From Apostichopus japonicus (Eukaryota; Echinodermata; Holothuroidea; Aspidochirotida; Stichopodidae): a stretch of DNA of 64,000 nucleotides. This document shows, piece after piece, positions 28,401 to 42,400 of this stretch (positions are counted from its first letter, which is position 1; every line of letters begins with the position of its first letter). A program made the position numbers and the translations under genes. The stretch spans positions 9,461,001 through 9,525,000 of the forward strand of contig NC_092580.1 of assembly GCF_037975245.1 (NCBI RefSeq), written 5' to 3'. Below the pieces are notes generated by a model. The model was not told the DNA's origin and searched no databases. It saw only the letters and a program-made list of their open reading frames with translations.

Positions 28401-29243
28401 ATGTTGCGGTACCGATAAATCGATTGTGCGGTACCGATCAATCAAAAGTGCGGTACCGATAAATCGAACGTGCGATACCGATAAATCGATTGTGCGATAA
28501 CAATAAATCGAATGTGCGATACCGATAAATCGAATGTGCGATACCGATAAATCGATTGTGCGTTACCGATAAATCGAATGTGCGAGACCGATTAATCGAA
28601 TGTGCGGTACCGATAAATCGAACGTGTGATACCGATTAATCGAATGTGCGGTACCGATAAATCGAATGTGCGGTACCGATAAATCGAATGTGCGATACCA
28701 ATAAATCGAATATGCGATACCGATCAATCGAATATGCGGTACCGATAAATCGATATTGCGGTACCGATATGTCAAATGTGCGAGACCGATTAATCGATAT
28801 TGCGGTACCGATAAATCGATTGTGCGGTACCGATCAATCCAAAGTGCGGTACCGATAAATCGAACGTGCGATACCGATAAATCGAATGTGCGGTACCAAT
28901 AAATCGATTGTGCGGTACCGATAAATCGATTGTGCGGTACCGATCAATCAAAAGTGCGGTACCGATCAATCAAAAGTGCGGTACCGATAAATCGAACGTG
29001 CGATACCGATAAATCGAATGTGCGATAACAATAAATCGAATGTGCGATACCGATAAATCGAATGTGCGGTACCGATAAATCGATTGTGCGGTACCGATAA
29101 ATCGAATGTGCGAGACCGATTAATCGAATGTGCGGTACCGATAAATCGAACGTGCGATACCGATAAATGGAATGTGCGATAACAATAAATCGAATGTGCG
29201 GTACCGATAAATCGATTGTGCGGTACCGATAAATCGAATGTGC
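25480..29243. repeat. 1,993-bp HOR, two copies
   Basis: About 25,487-27,250 repeats at about 27,480-29,243 with an offset of 1,993 bp. An anchor is CGAGACCGATTTATCGATG at 25,565 and 27,558. The 36-bp fused unit with ATAACATTAAATCG lies at 26,223 and 28,216. Upstream of the anchor the offset is 1,949 bp, because the second copy has two extra units. After 27,250 and 29,243 the copies diverge (GGTATTGAT versus GAGACCGATT). Confidence 0.91.
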
Positions 29244-30404
29244 GAGACCGATTAATCGAATGTGCGGTACCGATAAATCGAACGTGCGATACCGATAAAT
29301 CGAATGTGCGATAACAATAAATCGAAAGTGCGGTACCGATATATCGAACGTGCGATAGAGATTAATCGAATCTGCGGTACCGATAAATCGAATGTGCGAT
29401 ACCGATAAATCGAATGTGCGGTACCGATAAATTGAACGTGTGATACAGATTAATGGAATGTGCGGTACCGATAAATCGAATGTGCGGTACCGATAAATCG
29501 AATGTGCGGTACCGATAAATCGATTGTGCGGTACCGATAAGTCAAATGTGCGAGACCGATTAATCGATGTTGCGGTACCGATAAATCGATTGTGCGGTAC
29601 CGATCAATCGAATATGCGGTACCGATAAATCGAATGTGCGATAACAATAAATCGAATGTGCGATACCGATAAATCGAATGTGCGGTACCGATAAATCGAT
29701 TGTGCGGTACCGATAAATCGAATGTGCGAGACCGATTTATCGAATGTGCGGTACCGATAAATCGAACGTGTGATACCGATTAATCGAATGTGCGGTACCG
29801 ATAAATCGAATGTGCGGTACCGATAAATCGAATGTACGGTATTGATAAATCGATTGTGCGGTACCGATAAATAGAAAGTGCGGTACGATAAATCGAACGT
29901 GCGGTACCGATCAATCAAAAGTGCGGTACCAATAAATCGAACGTGCGATACCGATAAATCGAATGTGCGATAACAATAAATCGAATGTGCGATACCGATA
30001 AATCGAATGTGCGGTACCGATAAATCGATTGTGCGGTACCGATAAATAGAATGTGCGATACCGATTAATCGAATGTGCGGTACCGATAAATCGAACGTGC
30101 CGTACCGATAAATCGAACGTGCGGTACCGATAAATCGATTGTGCGGTTCCGATAAATCGATTGTGCGGTACCGATAAATCGAACGTGCGATACCGATAAA
30201 TCAAGCGTGCGGTACCGATCAATAGAAAGTGCGGTACGATAAATCGAACGTGCGGTACCGATCAATCAAAAGTGCGGTACCAATAAATCGAACGTGCGAT
30301 ACCGATAAATCGAATGTGCGGTATTGATAAATCGATTGGGCGGTACCGATAAATAGAAAGTGCGGTACGATAAATCGAACGTGCGGTACCGATCAATCAA
30401 AAGT
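29244..30404. repeat. Satellite units sharing a 2,218-bp offset repeat
   Basis: About 29,450-30,220 matches 31,668-32,440 at an offset of 2,218 bp, with a few changed units. One example is a GGTACCAATAAATCGAACG unit present near 29,931 but altered in the copy. The part from about 30,230 to 30,404 is shuffled units containing GGTACGATAAATCG 21-mers. No gene is seen. Confidence 0.85.
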
Positions 30405-33400
30405 GCGGTACCGATAAATCGAACGTGCGATACCGATAAATCGAATGTGCGATCACAATAAATCGAATGTGCGATACCGATAAATCGAATGTGCGGTACC
30501 GATAAATCGATTGTGCGGTACCGATAAATCGAATGTGCGAGACCGATTAATCGAATGTGCGGTACCGATAAATCGAACGTGCCGTACCGATAAATCGAAA
30601 GTGCGGTACCGATAAATCGAATGTGCGATACCAATAAATCGAATATGCGATACCGATAAATCGAATATGCGGTACCGATAAATCGATTGTGCGGTACCGA
30701 TAAGTCAAATGTGCGAGACCGATTAATCGAATGTGCGGTACCGATAAATCAAGTCTACGGTACCGATAAATCGATTGCGCGGTACCGATCAATCGAATGT
30801 GCGGTACCGATAAATCGAATGTGCGGTATTGATAAATCGAATGTGCGGTACCGATAAATCGATTGCGCGGTACCAATCAATCGAATGTGCGGTACCGATC
30901 AATCGAATGTGCGGTACCGATAAATCGAACGTGTGATACCGATTAATTGAATGTGCGGTACCGATAAATCGAATGTGCGGTACCGATAAATCGAATGTGC
31001 GGTACCGATAAATCGATTGTGCGGTACCGATAAGTCAAATGTGCGAGACCGATTAATCGATGTTGCGGTACCGATAAATCGATTGTGCGGTACCGATCAA
31101 TCAAAAGTGCGGTACCGATAAATCGAACGTGCGATACCGATAAATCGAATGTGCGATAACCATAAATCGAATAGGCGATACCGATAAATCGAATGTGCGG
31201 TACCGATAAATCGATTGTGCGGTACCGATAAATCGAATGTGCGAGACCGATTAATCGAATGTGCGGTACCGATAAATCGAACGTGTGATACCGATTAATC
31301 GAATGTGCGGTACCGATAAATCGAATGTGCGGTACCGATAAATCGAATATGCGGTATTGATAAATCGATTGTGCGGTACCGATAAATCGAAAGTGCGGTA
31401 CGATAAATCGAACGTGCGGTACCGATAAATCGAACGTGCGGTACCGATAAATCGAACGTGCGATACCGATAAATCGAATGTGCGATAACAATAAATCGAA
31501 TGTGCGGTACCGATAAATCGATTGTGCGGTACCGATCAATCGAAAGTGCGGTACCGATATATCGAACGTGCGATAGAGATTAATCGAATCTGCGGTACCG
31601 ATAAATCGAATGTGCGATACCGATAAATCGAATGTGCGGTACCGATAAATCGAACGTGCGATACAGATTAATGGAATGTGCGGTACCGATAAATCGAATG
31701 TGCGGTACCGATAAATCGAATGTGCGGTACCGATAAATCGATTGTGCGGTACCGATAAGTCAAATGTGCGAGACCGATTAATCGATGTTGCGGTACCGAT
31801 AAATCGATTGTGCGGTACCGATCAATCGAATATGCGGTACCGATAAATCGAATGTGCGATAACAATAAATCGAATGTGCGATACCGATAAATCGAATGTG
31901 CGGTACCGATAAATCGATTGTGCGGTACCGATAAATCGAATGTGCGAGACCGATTTATCGAATGTGCGGTACCGATAAATCGAACGTGTGATACCGATTA
32001 ATCGAATGTGCGGTACCGATAAATCGAATGTGCGGTACCGATAAATCGAATGTGCGGTATTGATAAATCGATTGTGCGGTACCGATAAATAGAAAGTGCG
32101 GTACGATAAATCAAAAGTGCGGTACCGATCAATCAAAAGTGCGGTACCGATAAATCGAACGTGCGATACCGATAAATCGAATGTGCGATAACAATAAATC
32201 GAATGTGCGATACAGATAAATCGAATGTGCGGTACCGATAAATCGATTGTGCGGTACCGATAAATCGAATGTGCGATACCGATTAATCGAATGTGCGGTA
32301 CCGATAAATCGAACGTGCCGTACCGATAAATCGAACGTGCGGTACCGATAAATCGATTGTGCGGTTCCGATAAATCGATTGTGCGGTACCGATAAATCGA
32401 ACGTGCGATACCGATAAATCAAGCGTGCGGTACCGATAAATCGAATGTGCGGTACCGATAAATCGAATGTGCGATACCAATAAATCGAATATGCGATACC
32501 GATCAATCGAATATGCAGTACCGATAAATCGATTGTGCGGTACCGATGAGTCAAATGTGCGATACCGATAAATCAAATCTGCGGTACCGATTAATCGAAC
32601 GTGTGATACCGATTAATCGAATATGCGGTACCGATAAATCGAATGTGCGGTACCGATGAAAGGAATGTGCGATAACAGTAAATCGAATGTGCGGTACCGA
32701 TAAATCGATTGTGTGGTACCGATAAATCGAATGTGCGAGAACGATTAATCGAATGTGCGGTACCGCTATATCGATTGTGCGGTACCGATCAATCGATTGT
32801 GCGGTACCGATCAATCGAAAGTGCGGTACCGATATATCGAATGTGCGGTACCGATAAATCGAATGTGCGGTACCGCTAAATCGAACGTGTGATACAGATT
32901 AATGGAATGTGCGGTACCGATAAATCGAATGTGCGGTACCGATAAATCGAATGTGCGGTACCGATAAATCGAATGTGCGGTATTGATAAATCGATTGTGC
33001 GGTACCGATAAATAGAATGTGCGGTACGATAAATCGAACGTCGGTACCGATCAATCAAAAGTGCGGAACCAATAAATCGAACGTGCGATACCGATAAATC
33101 GAATGTGCGATAACAATAAATCGAATGTGCGATACCGATAAATCGAATGTGCGGTACCGATAAATCGATTGTGCGGTACCGATAAATCGAATGTGCGAGA
33201 CCGATTAATCGAATGTGCGGTACCGATAAATCGAACGTGCCGTACCGATAAATCGAACGTGCGATACCGATAAATCGAATGTGCGATACCAATAAATCGA
33301 ATGTGCGATACCGATAAATCGAATGTGCGGTACCGATAAATCGATTGTGCGGTACCGATAAATCGAATGTGCGAGACCGATTTATCGAATGTGCGGTACC

Positions 33401-33744
33401 GATAAATCGAACGTGTGATACCGATTAATCGAATGTGCGGTACCGATAAATCGAATGTGCGGTACCGATGAATCGAATGTGCGGTATTGATAAATCGATT
33501 GTGCGGTACCGATAAATAGAAAGTGCGGTACCGATAAATCGAACGTGCAGTACCGATCAATCAAAAGTGCGGTACCGATAAATCGAACGTGCGATACCGA
33601 TAAATCGAATGTGCGATCACAATAAATCGAATGTGCGATACCGATAAATCGAATGTGCGGTACCGATAAATCGATTGTGCGGTACCGATAAATCGAATGT
33701 GCGAGACCGATTAATCGAATGTGCGGTACCGATAAATCGAACGT
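30405..33744. repeat. 3.3-kb HOR, copy 1
   Basis: Matches 33,745-36,952. The offset is 3,340 bp at the left, 3,296 bp by about 31,750 and 3,208 bp from about 32,550 to the end. Copy 2 has therefore lost whole units in two steps (2, then 4 units: 44 and 88 bp). The base differences I noticed are few, for example ATAGGCGATA at about 31,170 versus ATGTGCGATA at about 34,510. The copies abut directly, so this is a true tandem duplication. Confidence 0.91.
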
Positions 33745-36700
33745 GCGGTACCGATAAATCGAACGTGCGATACCGATAAATCGAATGTGCGATCACAATA
33801 AATCGAATGTGCGATACCGATAAATCGAATGTGCGGTACCGATAAATCGATTGTGCGGTACCGATAAATCGAATGTGCGAGACCGATTAATCGAATGTGC
33901 GGTACCGATAAATCGAACGTGCCGTACCGATAAATCGAAAGTGCGGTACCGATAAATCGAATGTGCGATACCAATAAATCGAATATGCGATACCGATAAA
34001 TCGAATATGCGGTACCGATAAATCGATTGTGCGGTACCGATAAGTCAAATGTGCGAGACCGATTAATCGAATGTGCGGTACCGATAAATCAAGTCTACGG
34101 TACCGATAAATCGATTGCGCGGTACCGATCAATCGAATGTGCGGTACCGATAAATCGAATGTGCGGTATTGATAAATCGAATGTGCGGTACCGATAAATC
34201 GATTGCGCGGTACCAATCAATCGAATGCGCGGTACCGATCAATCGAATGTGCGGTACCGATAAATCGAACGTGTGATACCGATTAATTGAATGTGCGGTA
34301 CCGATAAATCGAATGTGCGGTACCGATAAATCGAATGTGCGGTACCGATAAATCGATTGTGCGGTACCGATAAGTCAAATGTGCGAGACCGATTAATCGA
34401 TGTTGCGGTACCGATAAATCGATTGTGCGGTACCGATCAATCAAAAGTGCGGTACCGATAAATCGAACGTGCGATACCGATAAATCGAATGTGCGATAAC
34501 CATAAATCGAATGTGCGATACCGATAAATCGAATGTGCGGCACCGATAAATCGATTGTGCGGTACCGATAAATCGAATGTGCGAGACCGATTAATCGAAT
34601 GTGCGGTACCGATAAATCGAACGTGTGATACCGATTAATCGAATGTGCGGTACCGATAAATCGAATGTGCGGTACCGATAAATCGAATATGCGGTATTGA
34701 TAAATCGATTGTGCGGTACCGATAAATCGAAAGTGCGGTACGATAAATCGAACGTGCGGTACCGATAAATCGAACGTGCGGTACCGATAAATCGAACGTG
34801 CGATACCGATAAATCGAATGTGCGATAACAATAAATCGAATGTGCGGTACCGATAAATCGATTGTGCGGTACCGATCAATCGAAAGTGCGGTACCGATAT
34901 ATCGAACGTGCGATAGAGATTAATCGAATCTGCGGTACCGATAAATCGAATGTGCGATACCGATAAATCGAATGTGCGGTACCGATAAATCGAACGTGCG
35001 GTACCGATAAATCGAATGTGCGGTACCGATAAATCGATTGTGCGGTACCGATAAGTCAAATGTGCGAGACCGATTAATCGATGTTGCGGTACCGATAAAT
35101 CGATTGTGCGGTACCGATCAATCGAATATGCGGTACCGATAAATCGAATGTGCGATAACAATAAATCGAATGTGCGATACCGATAAATCGAATGTGCGGT
35201 ACCGATAAATCGATTGTGCGGTACCGATAAATCGAATGTGCGAGACCGATTTATCGAATGTGCGGTACCGATAAATCGAACGTGTGATACCGATTAATCG
35301 AATGTGCGGTACCGATAAATCGAATGTGCGGTACCGATAAATCGAATGTGCGGTATTGATAAATCGATTGTGCGGTACCGATAAATAGAAAGTGCGGTAC
35401 GATAAATCAAAAGTGCGGTACCGATCAATCAAAAGTGCGGTACCAATAAATCGAACGTGCGATACCGATAAATCGAATGTGCGATAACAATAAATCGAAT
35501 GTGCGATACCGATAAATCGAATGTGCGGTACCGATAAATCGATTGTGCGGTACCGATAAATCGAATGTGCGATATTGATAAATCGAATGTGCGGTACCGA
35601 TAAATCGAACGTGCCGTACCGATAAATCGAACGTGCGGTACCGATAAATCGATTGTGCGGTTCCGATAAATCGATTGTGCGGTACCGATAAATCGAACGT
35701 GCGATACCGATCAATCGAATATGCAGTACCGATAAATCGATTGTGCGGTACCGATGAGTCAAATGTGCGATACCGATAAATCAAATCTGCGGTACCGATT
35801 AATCGAACGTGTGATACCGATTAATCGAATATGCGGTACCGATAAATCGAATGTGCGGTACCGATGAATGGAATGTGCGATAACAGTAAATCGAATGTGC
35901 GGTACCGATAAATCGATTGTGTGGTACCGATAAATCGAATGTGCGAGAACGATTAATCGAATGTGCGGTACCGATATATCGATTGTGCGGTACCGATCAA
36001 TCGATTGAGCGGTACCGATCAATCGAAAGTGCGGTACCGATATATCGAATGTGCGGTACCGATAAATCGAATGTGCGGTACCGATAAATCGAACGTGTGA
36101 TACAGATTAATGGAATGTGCGGTACCGATAAATCGAATGTGCGGTACCGATAAATCGAATGTGCGGTACCGATAAATCGAATGTGCGGTATTGATAAATC
36201 GATTGTGCGGTACCGATAAATAGAATGTGCGGTACGATAAATCGAACGTCGGTACCGATCAATCAAAAGTGCGGAACCAATAAATCGAACGTGCGATACC
36301 GATAAATCGAATGTGCGATAACAATAAATCGAATGTGCGATACCGATAAATCGAATGTGCGGTACCGATAAATCGATTGTGCGGTACCGATAAATCGAAT
36401 GTGCGAGACCGATTAATCGAATGTGCGGTACCGATAAATCGAACGTGCCGTACCGATAAATCGAACGTGCGATACCGATAAATCGAATGTGCGATACCAA
36501 TAAATCGAATGTGCGAGACCGATAAATCGAATGTGCGGTACCGATAAATCGATTGTGCGGTACCGATAAATCGAATGTGCGAGACCGATTTATCGAATGT
36601 GCGGTACCGATAAATCGAACGTGTGATACCGATTAATCGAATGTGCGGTACCGATAAATCGAATGTGCGGTACCGATGAATCGAATGTGCGGTATTGATA

Positions 36701-36952
36701 AATCGATTGTGCGGTACCGATAAATAGAAAGTGCGGTACCGATAAATCGAACGTGCAGTACCGATCAATCAAAAGTGCGGTACCGATAAATCGAAAGTGC
36801 GATACCGATAAATCGAATGTGCGATCACAATAAATCGAATGTGCGATACCGATAAATCGAATGTGCGGTACCGATAAATCGATTGTGCGGTACCGATAAA
36901 TCGAATGTGCGAGACCGATTAATCGAATGTGCGGTACCGATAAATCGAACGT
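33745..36952. repeat. 3.2-kb HOR, copy 2
   Basis: Second copy of 30,405-33,744, shorter by exactly six 22-bp units. After its end, about 36,940-37,095 repeats about 33,900-34,060. A third copy therefore begins and is cut short. The loss of whole units without disturbing the register points to unequal exchange or slippage between 22-mers. Confidence 0.9.
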
Positions 36953-39660
36953 GCCGTACCGATAAATCGAACGTGCGGTACCGATAAATCGAATGTGCGA
37001 TACCAATAAATCGAATATGCGATACCGATAAATCGAATATGCGGTACCGATAAATCGATTGTGCGGTACCGATAAGTCAAATGTGCGAGACCGAATAATC
37101 GAATGTGCGGTACCGATAAATCGATTGTGCGGTACCGATAAATCGATTGTGGGGTACCGATAAATCGAACGTGCGATACCGATAAATCGAATGTGCGGTA
37201 CCGATAAATCGAATGTGCGGTACCGATTAATGGAATGTGCGGTACCGATAAATCGAATGTGCGGTACCGATAAATGGAATGTGCGATAACCATAAATCGA
37301 ATGTGTGGTACCGATAAATCGATTGTGCGGTACCGATAAATCGAATATGCGGTACCGATAAATCGATTGTGCGGTACCGATAAGTCAAATGTGCGAGACC
37401 GATTAATCGAATGTGCGGTACCGATAAATCGATGTTGCGGTACCGATAAATCGATTGTGCGGTACCGATCAATCAAAAGTGCGGTACCGATAAATCGAAC
37501 GTGCGATACCGATAAATCGAATGTGCGATAACAATAAATCGAATGTGCGATACCGATAAATCGAATGTGCGGTACCGATAAATCGATTGTGCGGTACCCA
37601 TAAATCGAATGTGCGAGACCGATTAATCGAATGTGCGGTACCGATAAATCGAACGTGCGGTACCGATAAATCGAATGTGCGGTACCGATAAATCGAATGT
37701 GCGGTACCGATAAATCGAATGTGCGATACCGATAAATCGAATATGCGATACCGATAAATCGAATATGCGGTACCGATAAATCGATATTGAGGTACCGATA
37801 TGTCAAATGTGCGAGACCGATTAATCGATATTGCGGTACCGATAAATCGATTGTGCGGTACCGATCAATCCAAAGTGCGGTACCGATAAATCGAACGTGT
37901 GATACCGATAAATCGAATGTGCGGTACCGATAAATCGATTGTGCGGTTCCGATAAATCGATTGTGCGGTACCGATAAATCGATTGTGCGGTACCGATCAA
38001 TCAAAAGTGCGGTACCGATCAATCAAAAGTGCGGTACCGATAAATCGAACGTGCGATACCGATAAATCGAATGTGCGATAACAATAAATCGAATGTGCGA
38101 TACCGATAAATCGAATGTGCGGTACCGATAAATCGATTGTGCGGTACCGATAAATCGAATGTGCGAGACCGATTAATCGAATGTGCGGTACCGATAAATC
38201 GATTGTGCGGTACCGATCAATCCAAAGTGCGGTACCGATAAATCGAACGTGCGATACCGATAAATCGAACGTGCGATACCGATAAATCGAATGTGCGGTA
38301 CCAATAAATCGATTGTGCGGTACCGATAAATCGATTGTGCGGTACCGATAAATCGAACGTGCGATACCGATAAATCAAATCTGCGGTACCGATTAATCGA
38401 ACGTGTGATACCGATTAATGGAATGTGCGGTACTGATAAATCGATTGGGCGGTACCGATAAATGGAATGTGCGACAACAATAAATCGAATGTGCGGTACC
38501 GATAAATCGAACGTGTGATACCGATTAATGGAATGTGCGGTACCGATAAATCGATTGTGCGGTACCGATAAATGGAATGTGCGACAACAATAAATCGAAT
38601 GTGCGGTACCGATAAATCGATTGTACGGTACCGATAAATCGAATGTGCGAGAACGATTAATCGAATGTGCGGTACCGATCAATCGAATGTGCGGTACCGA
38701 TAAATCGAACGTGTGATACCGATTAATTGAATGTGCGGTACCGATATATCGAATGTGCGGTACCGATAAATCGATTGTGCGGTACCGATAAATGGAATGT
38801 GCGACAACAATAAATCGAATGTGCGGTACCGATAAATCGATTGTACGGTACCGATAAATCGAATGTGCGAGAACGATTAATCGAATGTGCGGTACCGATC
38901 AATCGAATGTGCGGTACCGATAAATCGAACGTGTGATACCGATTAATTGAATGTGCGGTACCGATAAATCGAATGTGCGGTACCGATAAATCGAAAATGC
39001 GGTACCGAGAAATCGATTGTGCGGTACCGATAAGTCAAATGTGCGAGACCGATTAATCGATGTTGCGGTACCGATAAATCGATTGTGCGGTACCGATCAA
39101 TCAAAAGTGCGGTACCGATAAATCGAACGTGCGATACCGATAAATCGAATGTGCGATAACAATAAATCGAATGCGCGATACCGATAAATCGAATGTGCGG
39201 TACCGATTAATCGAATGTGCGGTACCGATAAATCGAACGTGTGATACCGATTAATCGAATGTGCGGTACCGATAAATCGAATGTGCGTTACCGATAAATC
39301 GAATGTGCGATACCAATAAATCGAATATGCGATACCGATAAATCGAATATGCGGTACCGATAAATCGAATATGCGGTACCGATATGTCAAATGTGCGAGA
39401 CCGATTAATCGATATTGCGGTACCGATAAATCGATTGTTCGGTACCGATCAATCCAAAGTGCGGTACCGATAAATCGAACGTGCGATACCGATAAATCGA
39501 ATGTGCGGTACCAATAAATCGAATGTGCGGTTCCGATAAATCGATTGTGCGGTACCGATAAATCGATTGTGCGGTACCGATCAATCAAAAGTGCGGTACC
39601 GATCAATCAAAAGTGCGGTACCGATAAATCGAATGTGCGATAACAATAAATCGAATGTGC
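36953..39660. repeat. Mosaic satellite region with short unit duplications
   Basis: Starts with a partial third copy of the 3.3-kb HOR, then shuffled units. A marker variant, GCGACAACAATAAATCG, sits at 38,471, 38,581 and 38,801. These are spaced 110 and 220 bp apart, exactly 5 and 10 units, so two small local tandem duplications are visible. The stretch at about 37,480-38,020 follows the unit order seen at 45,470-46,000. No gene is seen, although one minus-strand frame stays open over 36,919-38,022. Confidence 0.87.
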
Positions 39661-40540
39661 GGTACCAATAAATCGATTGTGCGGTTCCGATAAATCGATT
39701 GTGCGGTACCGATAAATCGAACGTGCGATACCGATAAATCAAATCTGCGGTACCGATTAATCGAACGTGTGATACCGATTAATGGAATGTGCGGTACCGA
39801 TAAATCGAATGTGCGGTACCGATAAATGGAATGTGCGATAACAATAAATCGAATGTGCGGTACCGATAAATCGATTGTGCGGTACCGATAAATCGAATGT
39901 GCGAGAACGATTAATCGAATGTGCGGTACCGATACATCGATTGTGCGGTACCGATAAATCGATTGTGCGGTACCGATCAATCGAAAGTGCGGTACCGATA
40001 TATCGAACGTGCGATACCGATAAATCGATTGTGCGGTACCGATAAATCGAATGTGCGAGACCGATTAATCGAATGTGCGGTACCGATAAATCGATTGTGC
40101 GGTACCGATCAATCCAAAGTGCGGTACCGATAAATCGAACGTGCGATACCGATAAATCGAACGTGCGATACCGATAAATCGAATGTGCGGTACCAATAAA
40201 TCGATTGTGCGGTTCCGATAAATCGATTGTGCGGTACCGATAAATCGAACGTGCGATACCGATAAATCAAATCTGCGGTACCGATTAATCGAACGTGTGA
40301 TACCGATTAATGGAATGTGCGGTACCGATAAATCGAATGTGCGGTACCGATAAATGGAATGTGCGATAACAATAAATCGAATGTGCGGTACCGATAAATC
40401 GATTGTGCGGTACCGATAAATCGAATGTGCGAGAACGATTAATCGAATGTGCGGTACCGATACATCGATTGTGCGGTACCGATAAATCGATTGTGCGGTA
40501 CCGATCAATCGAAAGTGCGGTACCGATATATCGAACGTGC
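39661..40540. repeat. 528-bp HOR (24 units)
   Basis: The segment beginning GGTACCAATAAATCGATTG at 39,661 recurs at 40,189, an offset of 528 bp or exactly 24 units. It runs in parallel for roughly 350 bp, through the GATACATCGATTG variant near 39,932 and 40,460. The second copy leads into the GATAGAGATT / GCGAAACAG stretch shared with 42,500. Confidence 0.88.
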
Positions 40541-40700
40541 GATAGAGATTAATCGAATCTGCGGTACCGATAAATCGAATGTGCGATACCGATAAATCGA
40601 ATGTGCGAAACAGATTGCTCGAATTTACGATACCGATCAATCGAAGGTGCGGTACCGATAAATCGAAAGTGCGGTACCGATAAATCGAAAGTGCGATACC
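40541..40700. repeat. Satellite segment repeated 2,000 bp downstream
   Basis: Together with the preceding 100 bp, this segment (with GCGAAACAGATTGCTCG at 40,605) matches about 42,420-42,700 at an offset of exactly 2,000 bp. It also resembles the corresponding part of the 2,220-bp HOR. Confidence 0.82.
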
Positions 40701-42400
40701 AATAAATCGAACGTGCGATACCGATGAATCGAATGTGCGATTACAATAAATCGAATGTGCAATACCGATAAATCGAATGTGCGGTACCGATAAATCGATT
40801 GTGCGGTACCGATAAATAGAAAGTGCGGTACGATAAATCGAACGTGCGGTACCGATCAATCAAAAGTGCGGTACCGATAAATCGAACGTGCGATACCGAT
40901 AAATCGAATGTGCGATAACAATAAATCGAATATGCGATACCGATAAATCGAATGTGCGGTACCGATAAATCGATTGTGCGGTACCGATAAATCGAATGTG
41001 CGAGACCGATTAATCGAATGTGCGGTACCGATAAATCGAACGTGCCGTACCGATAAATCGAACGTGCGGTACCGATAAATCGAATGTGCGATACCGATAA
41101 ATCGAATATGCAATACCGATAAATCGAATATGCGGTACCGATAAATCGATTGTGCGGTACCGATAAGTCAAATGTGCGAGACCGATTAATCGAATGTGCG
41201 GTACCGATAAATCGATTGTGCGGTACCGATAAATCGATTGTGCGGTACCGATAAATCGAACGTGCGATACCGATAAATCGAATGTGCGGTACCGATAAAT
41301 CGAATGTGCGGTACCGATTAATGGAATGTGTTGTACCGATAAATCGAATGTGCGGTACCGATAAATGGAATGTGCGATAACAATAAATCGAATGTGTGGT
41401 ACCGATAAATCGATTGTGGGGTACCGATAAATCGAATGTGCGGTACCGATCAATCGAAAGTGCGGTACCGATATATCGAACGTGCGATAGAGATTAATCG
41501 AATCTGCGGTACCGATAAATCGAATGTGCGATACCGATAAATCGAATGTGCGATACCGATAAATCGAATTTACGATACCGATCAATCGAATGTGCGGTAC
41601 CGATAAATCGTAAGTGCGGTACCGATAAATCGAAAGTGCGATACCAATAAATCGAATATGCGATACCGACAAATCGAGTATGCGGTACCGATAAATCGAT
41701 TGCTCGGTACCGATCAATCGAATGTGCGGTTCCGATAAATCGAATGTGCGGTATTGATAATTCGATTGTGCGGTACCGATAAATCCATTGCGCGGTACCG
41801 ATCAATCGAATGTGCGGTACCGATCAATCGAATGTGCGGTACCAAAAATCGAACGTGTGATACCGATTAATTGAATGTGCGGTACCGATAAATCGAACGT
41901 GCGATACCGATAAATCGAATGTGCGATAACAATAAATCGAATGTGCGATACCGATAAATCGAATGTGCGGTACCGATAAATCGATTGTGCGGTACCGATA
42001 AATCGAATGTGCGAGACCGATTAATCGAATGTGCGGTACCGATAAATCGAACGTGTGATACCGATTAATCGAATGTGCGGTACCGATAAATCGAATGTGC
42101 GGTACCGATAAATCGAATGTGCAAAACCAATAAATCGAATATGCGATACCGATAAATCGAATATGCGGTACCGATAAATCGATATTGCGGTACCGATATG
42201 TCAAATGTGCGAGACCGATTAATCGATATTGCGGTACCGATAAATCGATTGTGCGGTACCGATCAATCCAAAGTGCGGTACCGATAAATCGAACGTGCGA
42301 TACCGATAAATCGAATGTGCGGTACCGATAAATCGATTGTGCGGTTCCGATAAATCGAATGTGCGGTACCGATAAATCGATTGTGCGGTACCGATCAATC
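40701..42400. repeat. 3.4-kb offset HOR, copy 1 (with internal deletion)
   Basis: Matches 44,130-45,984. The offset is 3,429 bp from about 40,705 to 41,838 (anchor GCGATTACAATAAATCG at 40,737 and 44,166), then 3,584 bp onward. The change sits at 41,839-41,850, where the KpnI unit reads GGTACCAAAAATCG. Relative to copy 2, seven whole units plus one base are missing here. Confidence 0.9.

Noticed and set aside
34283-35161. 292-codon minus-strand open frame
   Set aside because: A related open frame at 30,943-31,539 lies in the other 3.3-kb HOR copy and ends differently, only because units were gained or lost. There is no sign of a conserved protein.
36919-38022. 367-codon minus-strand open frame, the longest in the window
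   Set aside because: It is pure 22-residue repeat produced by the 22-bp unit. The other minus frames give the same peptide over long runs nearby, and there is no non-repeat domain, signal peptide or recognisable start region. It is a by-product of the satellite.
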